Source of the DNA: Candidatus Dependentiae bacterium
GTDB taxonomy: Bacteria > Babelota > Babeliae > Babelales > UASB340
DNA length: 20,251 nt
NCBI GenBank assembly: GCA_018897535.1
Contig: JAHIKO010000070.1
Span: 1-20,251 of the forward strand
Direction: 5' to 3'
Shown: positions 1 to 6,381 of the stretch, one piece after another
Layout of the letters: every line of letters starts with the position of its first letter
Numbering within the stretch: position 1 is the stretch's first letter
Position numbers and translations under genes: made by a program
The notes under the pieces: generated by a model
Told to the model about the DNA's origin: nothing
What the model saw: the letters and a program-made list of their open reading frames with translations, nothing else
The model's database searches: none

Positions 1-768
1 AATGAAATATCTATAGATAAAATAATAAAAGAAAATTCTGATGTTGATATAGAAGTGTATGAATTATCTCTTGAAGAACCACATTGTTATTTTGTATGTG
101 ATTCAGCTGAAAATCCAATTTTAATACATAATATGGATCAAATTTTTATGACTGCTGGAGATAAAGCTGAATCAATACTTGAAACAGTTGTTTCTACAGG
201 AGTAACCCTTTTTGGCTTAGCAAAATCCTTAGGTCTTTTTGATAAGAAAAAAAAGCAGGAAGATAAGAAGCAACTGCCTAAAGTAGCTGAAAATAATAAA
301 AGTGAAAATAAGGCTACAGATAAGACAAAAAAGACTGATGATAAAAAACAGAGTGAAAAGGGTAAAGATAAAGGTAACGATTCTAAAAATGATAAAAAAA
401 ATAATAAAACTCCAGAATCACCTAAGAAATCTGAAAAAGAAAAATCTTCTGATGTAAAAACTCAACAAAATAGTAAACAAGAAAAAACTAAAGAAAAGTC
501 TTGCAAGGTGGTAAGTGGTACATCTCAGGCACCTGAAAGGGCTGAACCAAATTCTGTTTATTATAAACTAGATAATTCAAATAAGAGGACAATTGTATCT
601 AAAACAGTCTATAACGAAAATGGACAACCTAAGTTTAGAGAAGATTATGATCATTCTCATTTTGATAGAAAAACCGGTCAGGATCTTAAAAATGGACATA
701 GGCACATTTTTGAATATAACCAAAATGGTCAAATTATAAAACCCATTAAAGTTGTGCCATTAAATTAA
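1..768 (+). CDS. Polymorphic toxin C-terminus: HINT-domain end, Lys-rich linker, His-rich toxin domain (5' partial)
   Basis: The reading frame is open from base 1, so the gene starts outside the window; 255 codons are visible. Residues 19-44 (VYELSLEEPHCYFV...ILIHN) match the last strands of a HINT/intein-like autoprocessing domain, which in polymorphic toxins ends in His-Asn and releases the downstream toxin. The His-Asn is at bases 127-132. A mildly hydrophobic patch follows, then a low-complexity Lys/Asp/Ser/Asn linker (about residues 81-167). The last ~85 residues form a compact domain with YNENGQPKFREDYDHSHFD (DYDHSHF at residues 215-221) and GHRHIFEY (His233, His235). The YDxNGxP...DYxH...HxH layout recalls small nuclease toxins such as the type 24 polymorphic toxin class; that family name is from memory and unverified. 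Small ORFs resembling immunity genes start 10 bases later. HINT-toxin architecture is likely; the exact toxin activity is not established. Confidence 0.75.
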   Translation, partial: NEISIDKIIKENSDVDIEVYELSLEEPHCYFVCDSAENPILIHNMDQIFMTAGDKAESILETVVSTGVTLFGLAKSLGLFDKKKKQEDKKQLPKVAENNKSENKATDKTKKTDDKKQSEKGKDKGNDSKNDKKNNKTPESPKKSEKEKSSDVKTQQNSKQEKTKEKSCKVVSGTSQAPERAEPNSVYYKLDNSNKRTIVSKTVYNENGQPKFREDYDHSHFDRKTGQDLKNGHRHIFEYNQNGQIIKPIKVVPLN

Positions 769-777
769 GGATAATTT

Positions 778-1290
778 ATGAGTATAAAAATTTTGGTGAA
801 AATTGAATTAACTGAAAAGAATATAATTCTTGATGAAATAATTGATTTATCGTTTTTTATAACAGGATTAGGTATTAAATATAGAATTGGAACAAATTTT
901 GGTGGTAATATAGCACCTGTATTTTCTAAAATATCGCAAGGTTTGAAAAAAAATGAAATGATTTTTGAAATTACAGATGATCCAATGGATATTAATGCAG
1001 AAAATCTTTTCAGCGGCGATTGTGATATTTCTCAAGGAGAGGAGCATATTAAGCTTGTTTATGAATCATTATTTTCAAGAATGAGTCGAGTTCAAGAATT
1101 TTTAGAAAATTTATTAAATAATAAAAAAATCAAAAAACTTATTGTCAATGTTAATGCTTTAGATACATTTGATTATCAAAAATTTGATAAAATTGAAATA
1201 ACAGTATCTGAATTCACAAGCAAAATGGTCGAATTATTTGCACAGCATAATCAAATGACGCCAACTGTTAGAATTTATTTTATTAAATAA
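778..1290 (+). CDS. Putative immunity protein 1 (hypothetical, 170 aa)
   Basis: ATG with AAGGATAATTT upstream, 10 bases after the toxin stop, so very probably co-transcribed. There is no signal peptide or membrane segment, and the protein is acidic with mixed alpha/beta-type composition, as expected for a cytosolic immunity protein. I do not recognise the family. Its place directly after a HINT-toxin C-terminus is the usual position for the cognate immunity gene, and that is the only functional evidence. The C-terminal half contains alternating hydrophobic stretches (KKLIVNVNALDTF, KIEITVSEF) that look like beta strands. Confidence 0.6.
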   Translation: MSIKILVKIELTEKNIILDEIIDLSFFITGLGIKYRIGTNFGGNIAPVFSKISQGLKKNEMIFEITDDPMDINAENLFSGDCDISQGEEHIKLVYESLFSRMSRVQEFLENLLNNKKIKKLIVNVNALDTFDYQKFDKIEITVSEFTSKMVELFAQHNQMTPTVRIYFIK

Positions 1291-1313
1291 TTAAATTTGC
1301 ATAAGGACAATTT

Positions 1314-1730
1314 GTGAAACAAAAAATTATAAAATGGCATATACAAGGAGAAAAAAAAATTATCCATGATATTAAGTATATTATGAATGGATCAGACGGT
1401 CTTTCCGTAATTTTGTCTGATTTTCGAACCAATATAATTCAAAAAGAATTAGATATAGTAATTAATTTTGGCTTTAATTTTATTGCTTACAGAATAACAA
1501 ATGAAGAATTAAGGGCAAAATTGTATGAAGACCTAAAAAAAGATTCGGAATTTGATTTTAAGTGGGGTTTTTATGAGGTGAAAAATTCAGAATATGTTTC
1601 TTGGCTAAAAAATGAATCATATTCAACAATTGATACTAATAAAATAATTCACTATTCACTTTTTGATGAAAATTATGTACTTGATATTTTAACTACATGT
1701 AAGCCAAGTATTCAAGAAGCTCTTTTGTAA
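1314..1730 (+). CDS. Putative immunity protein 2 (hypothetical, 138 aa)
   Basis: GTG start with AAGGAC 7 bases upstream, 23 bases after the preceding stop. A cytosolic protein with no signal peptide. It is paralogous to the next gene: both share a strand of the type I.FxxNFxAYxIT, then W..Y.(V/I)KNS.(Y/W)V, then I.HY...(D/E)ENY.(L/V)..(L/I). The terminal pattern 'HYSLFDENYVLDILTTCKPSI' style (His-Tyr, acidic turn, Asp-Ile-Leu, Pro-Ser-Ile) resembles a class of small toxin-immunity proteins that end with an HYxIxTxDxxIDVLS-like motif; this is recollection, not a database match. Genes of this kind commonly accumulate behind toxin genes. Confidence 0.55.
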   Translation: MKQKIIKWHIQGEKKIIHDIKYIMNGSDGLSVILSDFRTNIIQKELDIVINFGFNFIAYRITNEELRAKLYEDLKKDSEFDFKWGFYEVKNSEYVSWLKNESYSTIDTNKIIHYSLFDENYVLDILTTCKPSIQEALL

Positions 1731-1759
1731 AATTATAAAAATAATGCGTAAAGTTGATT

Positions 1760-2200
1760 ATGAAAAATTTGAATTTAAATAATGAAATATGGGAAAGATG
1801 GGATATTATAAAAAATAAAAATTTATTGCAAGATATAAAGAGTATTATATTTGAAGGAGGTAATTTAGTAATAGAACTTTATGATGCGCGGGTGAATTTA
1901 GATAATTTAGAACCAACAATTATAATTACTTTTGATCTAAATTTTGCTGCGTATAAAATAACAGGTCATTATTATAGTCAAGATAGATACAAAAGATTAA
2001 TAGATTGCAATAGATTTAATCCTGAATGGCATTCGTATGTAATAAAAAATTCTCCATGGGTTAATGAATTAACTAGAAAAGGGAATATTATTATTGAAGA
2101 TAAAAAAATATATGTGCATTATGCAATAACAGAAGAGAATTATACTGTAGAAGTGATTTCAGTAAGAGAGCCAAAAATAGAAATTATTAAAAAAAGTTAA
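1760..2200 (+). CDS. Putative immunity protein 3, paralog of the preceding gene (hypothetical, 146 aa)
   Basis: I place the start at the ATG at 1760 rather than the in-frame TTG six bases upstream; the ribosome binding site is weak either way (TAAAG). It shares with the preceding protein the segments 'ITFDLNFAAYKIT', 'WHSYVIKNSPWV' and 'VHYAITEENYTVEVIS', in the same order and spacing, so the two are divergent tandem paralogs. There is no signal peptide. It lies 29 bases after its paralog in the same orientation. The inferred role is immunity to the upstream toxin or to related toxins; no direct evidence of function is visible. Confidence 0.55.
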   Translation: MKNLNLNNEIWERWDIIKNKNLLQDIKSIIFEGGNLVIELYDARVNLDNLEPTIIITFDLNFAAYKITGHYYSQDRYKRLIDCNRFNPEWHSYVIKNSPWVNELTRKGNIIIEDKKIYVHYAITEENYTVEVISVREPKIEIIKKS

Positions 2201-2260
2201 ATTTTTATTTATCAAAATATTTTTTATAGGGAAAAGTAAGTTTAATTTTATAGGATGTTT

Positions 2261-3136
2261 ATGAAAATATATACAATTATAATTATTTTAGTTTTGATTT
2301 CGTCAAATTTATATTCAATGGGTGTTGTTACATCTGCTATTGGTTCTGTAGCAACACCAGTACTTAGTAGGGCTAGAGATATATTAATAGATGAGGTTTT
2401 TGAAAGTAAAATGGAACAAAAAGAGCAACAAATAAATAAAGCTTTAGATGTTTTAGCGGTTACTGCTTCTAATAATCAAATGGTAGGACAATCTAATATA
2501 GATAAACCTGAATATTACACTAGAATTGCGCTTGCTGTGGTAACAGTTGCTGCGGCGGGTGGTGCTGCCTGGTCGGATAAATTCAGATATCATGCCAAAG
2601 ATACTTTAAAAAATATAAAAGATTGGACATGGGATTCCGATATAGGTAAAAAAATAAGAGATTCAGTTCATCTTAAACGTGATAAGACAAAGGATTTAGG
2701 TATAGATGAGCTAAAAGACTTTAAAGATAATCTTGATAGTGTATTAACTACTTTCTATAACGATAAAGAGACGATAGAAAAACTTAAAAAAGCTAAACGA
2801 ATAAAAGTTTACTTTCAAGACGATGATAAAGATGAAACATATATTGATGGCTGGATAGATAAAAAAGCACAAGAGGCTTTCAAAAAAAAAAATCAAGAAG
2901 ATGAATTTATAAAATCAGAATATGAAAGATTAAAAAAACTTGAAATTGATAATATAAATCCAACTATAAAAACTTTATTTGAAAATCAAACTCTTTTTCC
3001 ATCAGATAGCTTTAAGGGTTTAATGCTTACACAATTTGATAATACATTAACAACTATAGAAGCTCCGATTCTTTTAATGGCTAATACGTTTAGACTTGCA
3101 GCATGTCCTTTTGTTAAATTATGGAAAAATATATAA
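2261..3136 (+). CDS. Secreted or membrane-anchored protein of unknown function (291 aa)
   Basis: I chose the ATG at 2261 over the ATG at 2255 because the AGGA at 2252-2255 is correctly spaced only for the later one. The N-terminus (MKIYTIIIILVLISSNLYS) is a good Sec signal peptide. The mature part begins with a Gly/Ala/Val-rich helix, and a second hydrophobic segment (residues ~84-102, IALAVVTVAAAGGAAW) could span or insert in a membrane. The C-terminal two thirds is Lys/Asp/Glu-rich and probably alpha-helical, ending in another moderately hydrophobic helix (APILLMANTFRLAACPF). I do not recognise a family. It follows the immunity-like genes after 60 bases, so it may or may not belong to the toxin operon. 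Confidence 0.7.
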   Translation: MKIYTIIIILVLISSNLYSMGVVTSAIGSVATPVLSRARDILIDEVFESKMEQKEQQINKALDVLAVTASNNQMVGQSNIDKPEYYTRIALAVVTVAAAGGAAWSDKFRYHAKDTLKNIKDWTWDSDIGKKIRDSVHLKRDKTKDLGIDELKDFKDNLDSVLTTFYNDKETIEKLKKAKRIKVYFQDDDKDETYIDGWIDKKAQEAFKKKNQEDEFIKSEYERLKKLEIDNINPTIKTLFENQTLFPSDSFKGLMLTQFDNTLTTIEAPILLMANTFRLAACPFVKLWKNI

Positions 3137-3476
3137 AATAATATTGCTTTCATATTAGTCGGGCCCCGAAAACTTACTTTAAAATTATTTGAACATGGGA
3201 GTAAGTTTTTTGGACCAACAATTTCCGCTGAAAAACTAAAAGAGCTTTATTTCATAAAGGTAAGTGCAAAGACATTAAGATAAGTTGTGATTAAGGTATT
3301 TGGATAAAAAATAAATCTACTATTTTATGCCAAAATTATACTTATTTGAATAACATTATTGGCATTATCATAACAGAAAATATTTACTATGGTTTATGAT
3401 TATCTTAACAAGTCGCAAGCAAAAAATATATTTTATGATAAAATTTTTTATAATAATTTTATAGAAGGGGCTTTTA
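3137..3476. other. Non-coding stretch, possible remnant of a lost gene or mobile element
   Basis: No credible full-length ORF lies here. The first part holds a GC-rich 11-base palindrome TCGGGCCCCGA (3159-3169), conspicuous against the AT-rich background, followed by a 10-bp inverted repeat. Bases 3207-3281 can be read as a short peptide (FGPTISAEKLKELYFIKVSA...) resembling a helix-turn-helix start, but stops interrupt it. The rest is AT-rich and carries nothing I can name; TATAAT at 3449-3454 could serve as a -10 for the next gene, but no -35 is evident. Confidence 0.4.
3169..3215 (+). terminator. Candidate weak Rho-independent terminator / inverted repeat
   Basis: AAAACTTACT (3169-3178) and AGTAAGTTTT (3200-3209) are perfectly complementary, with a 21-base loop and a run of T at the 3' side. 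It lies ~30 bases after the stop of the secreted-protein gene. The stem is AT-rich and the loop large, so termination is uncertain; it could instead be the end of a decayed element. Confidence 0.35.
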
Positions 3477-4157
3477 ATGTTTTTTAGAAAAAGATATTTA
3501 TATATATATTTTGTTTTTTCGTTATTTGCAAAAAATATTCTTGGACAAGGTACTTTTGATCTTGTTGATAATAATAATTTGGGTGACATTGCATATCAAA
3601 ATAAAGATTATGGTAGAGCGATGCTTTATTGGAAACGAGCAGAGCTTGAACTTGGTATTTTTGATAAATTACCTGTACTTAAAAAAATTGATAATTTAAA
3701 ACAAGAGCTTTTCATTCAAAAACAAAGCAATAAGTTACAATTGTTTAAAGATTTAAGATTAATTAGAGACTATTTTGTGTTAGTCGTAAGAACTGTGCCT
3801 CATATAAATATAAAAATTATATTTTTGCTAATTTGGATAATTGCTTTTTTAAGCATCCAAAGATTGTTTAGACGAAAAAGAAAGTTGTTGATATTTATAT
3901 TATTTTTTGGCCTGGCATTTTCCGGGTTGACGTTAGTTTTAAGATATAAATTAGATTTTTCAAACTATGGCGTTGTTGTTTTGGATGATACAAAAATTTA
4001 TTCAGGTGCAGGTTCTGATTATTCTTTAATTGCAATTATTCCACAAGCAACTGTTGTTAGAGTTGAAGATAATGTTGGTGATTTTTATAGAATAAAAAAT
4101 CAACGCACCGTTGGTTTTGTTGACCAAAAGTGCGTTGAAAAGATTGTACAAAATTAA
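3477..4157 (+). CDS. BatE-like TPR / two-TM / SH3 membrane protein
   Basis: ATG preceded by AGAAGGGG at good spacing. A 226-aa protein: N-terminal signal or anchor (residues ~5-23), one TPR-like helical pair (~31-60: LGDIAYQNKDYGRAMLYWKRAE), two closely spaced transmembrane helices (~112-127 and ~134-153) separated by an Arg/Lys-rich loop (RRKRK), then a bacterial SH3 domain (~162-222: VVVLDDTKIYSGAGSDY...GDFYRIKNQRTVGFVD). TPR, TM pair and SH3 in this order is the layout of BatE of the 'aerotolerance' operon in Bacteroidetes and other phyla. No other bat genes are visible, so the name is by architecture only. It is convergent with the secreted paralog array, with 23 bases between the stops. 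Confidence 0.6.
   Translation: MFFRKRYLYIYFVFSLFAKNILGQGTFDLVDNNNLGDIAYQNKDYGRAMLYWKRAELELGIFDKLPVLKKIDNLKQELFIQKQSNKLQLFKDLRLIRDYFVLVVRTVPHINIKIIFLLIWIIAFLSIQRLFRRKRKLLIFILFFGLAFSGLTLVLRYKLDFSNYGVVVLDDTKIYSGAGSDYSLIAIIPQATVVRVEDNVGDFYRIKNQRTVGFVDQKCVEKIVQN
4101..4137 (+). repeat. Nested hairpin in the 3' coding end of the BatE-like gene
   Basis: CAACGCAC (4101-4108) pairs perfectly with GTGCGTTG (4130-4137). Inside, TTGGT (4111-4115) pairs with ACCAA (4123-4127). It lies 20 bases before the stop codon at a convergent gene junction. No U-tract follows, so it is not a standard terminator; it could stabilise the mRNA 3' end. Confidence 0.5.
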
Positions 4158-4180
4158 TGCTATCTTAATTAAATTAAGTG

Positions 4181-5017
4181 TTAGTTTGTTTCACCATACC
4201 AATAAGATCTGCGGGCGCTTTTTACCCATTTTAGAAACATATCCCATTGAATTTTTTTCAATGAATCGAAATTATATTTGAATTGTTCACAAAAATTATT
4301 AAAAAACTTAGAACCAATTGCACATAATTTATTTGAATGAGCTTTAATGATATCTTGTGTTAATTTATTCATATTTTCTGCTGTTGCTTCATCTAAATAA
4401 GGAAGTTGTTCTGTAGCGAATTTGTCGCAGACTATTTTATCTAAATCGTTCAAATTTGGCATATCATGAGATAAATTTTCACCATTTTTATTTGCATAAT
4501 CGATTATAGCTTTTACTTGTAGCTTATAAAAATCGAAAACTTTGTGACAACCATTCTTTACCTCTTCTAAACTCTTAAAATTCAAGCCGCCAGCTGCATT
4601 ATATTTTTTATAAAATTCGGATATTGCAGGTCCCGTTTCATATAGACAGCGTTCAAAATTTTCTTTTGCATCAAGGTCCATTCCTTTAGTGTAGCAAATT
4701 GGATTGTCAAAAATGGTATCTTTAATTTTTAAATAATCTAAATGATTTTTTACGAGATAACTTGCATAAATTGTGATTATGCCGGTTAAAAATATTAAGG
4801 CGCTGGCTTTTTTGTGATTTTTAACAAAATCTTTTGATTTTATAAAAGTAGTAACCAGTTTTTCTTTTGCAGATAAAGATAAATTTTTCATCTTTTCTTT
4901 AAAAGAAGTAGTTTTTTGAGATATTTCTTGTGGCATTTGTTGAATTTCAATATTTTCTGCTTTTACAGAATTTGCCAATGTGATGGATGTTAAAATAGCC
5001 AAAAATATTTTTTTCAT
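4181..5017 (-). CDS. Secreted paralog A: third gene of the second array unit (278 aa, unknown function)
   Basis: Sec signal peptide MKKIFLAILTSITLANSVKA with a V-K-A cleavage motif. The mature part starts with a charged amphipathic segment (TTSFKEKMKNLSLSAKEKL), then a hydrophobic helix at residues ~71-89 suggesting a membrane anchor, then a ~185-residue Cys-containing domain. It is clearly paralogous to the protein at 6382-7254: shared blocks include GCHKVFDFYKL/LCHKVFDFYKL, ANKNGENLS, HSN.LC.IGSK.F.NFC and a Tyr/Trp-rich tail, with several cysteines conserved. Family unknown to me. Its leader carries the GTCC/GGAC Shine-Dalgarno hairpin and lies 73 bases downstream of gene B. Location is probably periplasmic or outer surface; function cannot be inferred. 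Confidence 0.8.
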   Translation of the reverse strand: MKKIFLAILTSITLANSVKAENIEIQQMPQEISQKTTSFKEKMKNLSLSAKEKLVTTFIKSKDFVKNHKKASALIFLTGIITIYASYLVKNHLDYLKIKDTIFDNPICYTKGMDLDAKENFERCLYETGPAISEFYKKYNAAGGLNFKSLEEVKNGCHKVFDFYKLQVKAIIDYANKNGENLSHDMPNLNDLDKIVCDKFATEQLPYLDEATAENMNKLTQDIIKAHSNKLCAIGSKFFNNFCEQFKYNFDSLKKIQWDMFLKWVKSARRSYWYGETN

Positions 5018-5023
5018 AAAAAT

Positions 5024-5035
5024 GTCCCCCCGGAC
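5024..5035 (-). promoter_or_regulatory. Shine-Dalgarno hairpin in the leader of paralog A
   Basis: On the minus strand the leader reads GTCC-GGGG-GGAC followed by ATTTTT and ATG. The G-rich Shine-Dalgarno is formed by the loop and 3' arm of a 4-bp hairpin. The same structure precedes paralogs B and E. Confidence 0.5.
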
Positions 5036-5090
5036 GTTAAAAATTAGTTATTATTATTGATTACAAATAATTGTACAAAATTAGTTTAAA

Positions 5091-5741
5091 TTAACTTAAA
5101 GCAGGATTTTTGCTAGGTGTTAAATCTTTGAGTTCTTCGTTGTTGCCTTTATTTGGTTTAATTTTGCTATAGACTTTTTTTGTTGTATTAACAGCAAATC
5201 CTACAGTTTTCTTTGTTGCATTGTAAGAAGCACTCATAGTATTTTTTGTTAAAAAGTAAGCTAGAGCAAGGGTTTTCTTTGTAACAGGATACACAACGTA
5301 TTTTGCTGTTGGGTATAAAACGTATTTTGTTGCTAATACTGTACCTATTAACCCGGCTGTAGAAATGGCAGCTAATTTTCCAAATTCCAAACATTCTTCG
5401 CTATTTTTCATGCAGTAATTATCTAAAGTTGTGCCGATATTTAATATTTTATTAAAAGCGAATTTACTTATTGGAACTATATTTTTAATTCCTGATTTTA
5501 TAAGGCAGTACATATCATCAGCATCTTTAAGATCTATGCCATATGATTCTTTTTTTTCTATGCACGATTCCATACTTAACCATAGTTTATCTAATTCAGG
5601 TGTACATGTTACTACATCTCCAAATGCATCACTTTGAACATATTGTGATATGCTATCTAAACCTTCTGCAATAATATTTGCATTTGTGTTATTTAGTGAT
5701 AATGTTACAGCTGTTAAAACAGCTAAAAATAGTTTTTTCAT
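5091..5741 (-). CDS. Secreted paralog B: second gene of the second array unit (216 aa, unknown function)
   Basis: Signal peptide MKKLFLAVLTAVTLSLNNTNA, of the same DNA-level type as paralogs A and E. The mature N-terminal half is Cys-containing (about five Cys in 110 residues). The second half (from ~residue 125) starts with a hydrophobic helix and continues as a repetitive Thr-Lys/Tyr-Val region: TKYVLYPTAKYVVYPVTKK, then recurrent TKK/TKN turns separated by short hydrophobic runs, suggesting imperfect ~11-14-residue amphipathic repeats. The tail is Lys/Asn/Pro-rich and hydrophilic. It starts 39 bases after gene C and is preceded by the GTCC/GGAC Shine-Dalgarno hairpin. Apart from the signal peptide it has no visible similarity to A, C, D, E or F. 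Confidence 0.75.
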   Translation of the reverse strand: MKKLFLAVLTAVTLSLNNTNANIIAEGLDSISQYVQSDAFGDVVTCTPELDKLWLSMESCIEKKESYGIDLKDADDMYCLIKSGIKNIVPISKFAFNKILNIGTTLDNYCMKNSEECLEFGKLAAISTAGLIGTVLATKYVLYPTAKYVVYPVTKKTLALAYFLTKNTMSASYNATKKTVGFAVNTTKKVYSKIKPNKGNNEELKDLTPSKNPALS

Positions 5742-5747
5742 AAAAAT

Positions 5748-5759
5748 GTCCCCCCGGAC
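5748..5759 (-). promoter_or_regulatory. Shine-Dalgarno hairpin in the leader of paralog B
   Basis: Identical to the hairpin before paralog A: minus-strand GTCC-GGGG-GGAC then ATTTTT and ATG. The similarity of the two leaders extends ~60 bases upstream and, here, into the 3' coding end of gene C. Confidence 0.5.
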
Positions 5760-5780
5760 GTTAAAAATTAGTTATTGTTA

Positions 5781-6206
5781 TTAATTACAAATATTTGTAC
5801 AACTTGTTTTAATTAAGTTTTTTCCAAAATCAACGACTTTATCGCTATTATTTTTTAAAATAGAAATAAGCAAATCAAAATTATTTTTATTTAATGCTTG
5901 TAAGCTGAAATATGTTGCTAAATAAATTGCAAAAGAACTCATTTTAGGATATTTAGCGGCAAATTTTTTGTACCAAGAAATTTTATTACGTATAAGATAA
6001 CCATGATATTTATAAAATTCCTTAGCATCACAATCTTCATCATAATTTTTTTTAGCTTCTCCAAAGTTTTCAATGGATGTTAATCCGGCGATAAAGATAT
6101 TTGCAGAACCAGGTAATATTGAATCACCAAGAGTAAATGAATTTTCAGCTTTTACAGAATTTGCCAATGTGATGGCTGCGATAATAGCTAATGCTATCTT
6201 TTTCAT
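5781..6206 (-). CDS. Secreted paralog C: first gene of the second array unit (141 aa, unknown function)
   Basis: I start at the ATG at 6204-6206, which has GGGGG eight to nine bases upstream; an in-frame TTG 15 bases earlier lies within that G-rich site and is not credible. Signal peptide MKKIALAIIAAITLANSVKA, then a short mature domain with Cys residues near the middle and the end (last residues SCTNICN) and a moderately hydrophobic helix (SSFAIYLATYFSLQAL). The DNA of the signal peptide and ~95 bases upstream is nearly identical to that of paralog F, whose mature part is unrelated. Gene B follows after 39 bases. No recognised family. Confidence 0.7.
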   Translation of the reverse strand: MKKIALAIIAAITLANSVKAENSFTLGDSILPGSANIFIAGLTSIENFGEAKKNYDEDCDAKEFYKYHGYLIRNKISWYKKFAAKYPKMSSFAIYLATYFSLQALNKNNFDLLISILKNNSDKVVDFGKNLIKTSCTNICN

Positions 6207-6300
6207 AATATAAACCCCCAAAAAAATATATAATAAAATACACGAAACTATTAATAGTCCATTTAAGTTTAAAAGATTAATGAGTTACTGCAAACGCCCC
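6155..6300 (-). repeat. 146-bp promoter/leader/signal-peptide block, copy 1
   Basis: Aligns without gaps to 7904-8049 with two differences. It covers the first ~17 codons of paralog C, the GGGGG ribosome binding site and ~94 bases upstream, so it probably contains the promoter of the C-B-A unit. AT-rich stretches such as TATTTTATTATATAT (minus strand) could hold a -10, but I cannot assign a -35 with confidence. Identity ends abruptly at CAAACGCCCC. Confidence 0.8.
6247..6258 (-). promoter_or_regulatory. Perfect 12-bp palindrome ACTATTAATAGT, candidate operator, copy 1
   Basis: Perfect dyad ACTATT/AATAGT within the conserved leader block, 40-50 bases upstream of the start codon. It is present identically at 7996-8007. 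Position and symmetry fit a regulator site; there is no direct evidence of binding. Confidence 0.35.
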
Positions 6301-6381
6301 CATAGGTCTATCTTATTCCGGCAAGTTTTGAAAAAAAAATTATAATTATTTTACAAATATAAATTATATAAAAACCAGTGG

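Noticed and set aside
3368..3699. Short ORFs on both strands around the start of the BatE-like gene
   Set aside because: Overlap the real gene in other frames, no ribosome binding sites, low-complexity composition.
6207..6221. Upstream TTG starts adding MGVYI or MEIFF to paralogs C, F and D
   Set aside because: In C and F the extra codons fall on the GGGGG ribosome binding site, and in D on GGAG; the ATG gives a clean MKK signal peptide.
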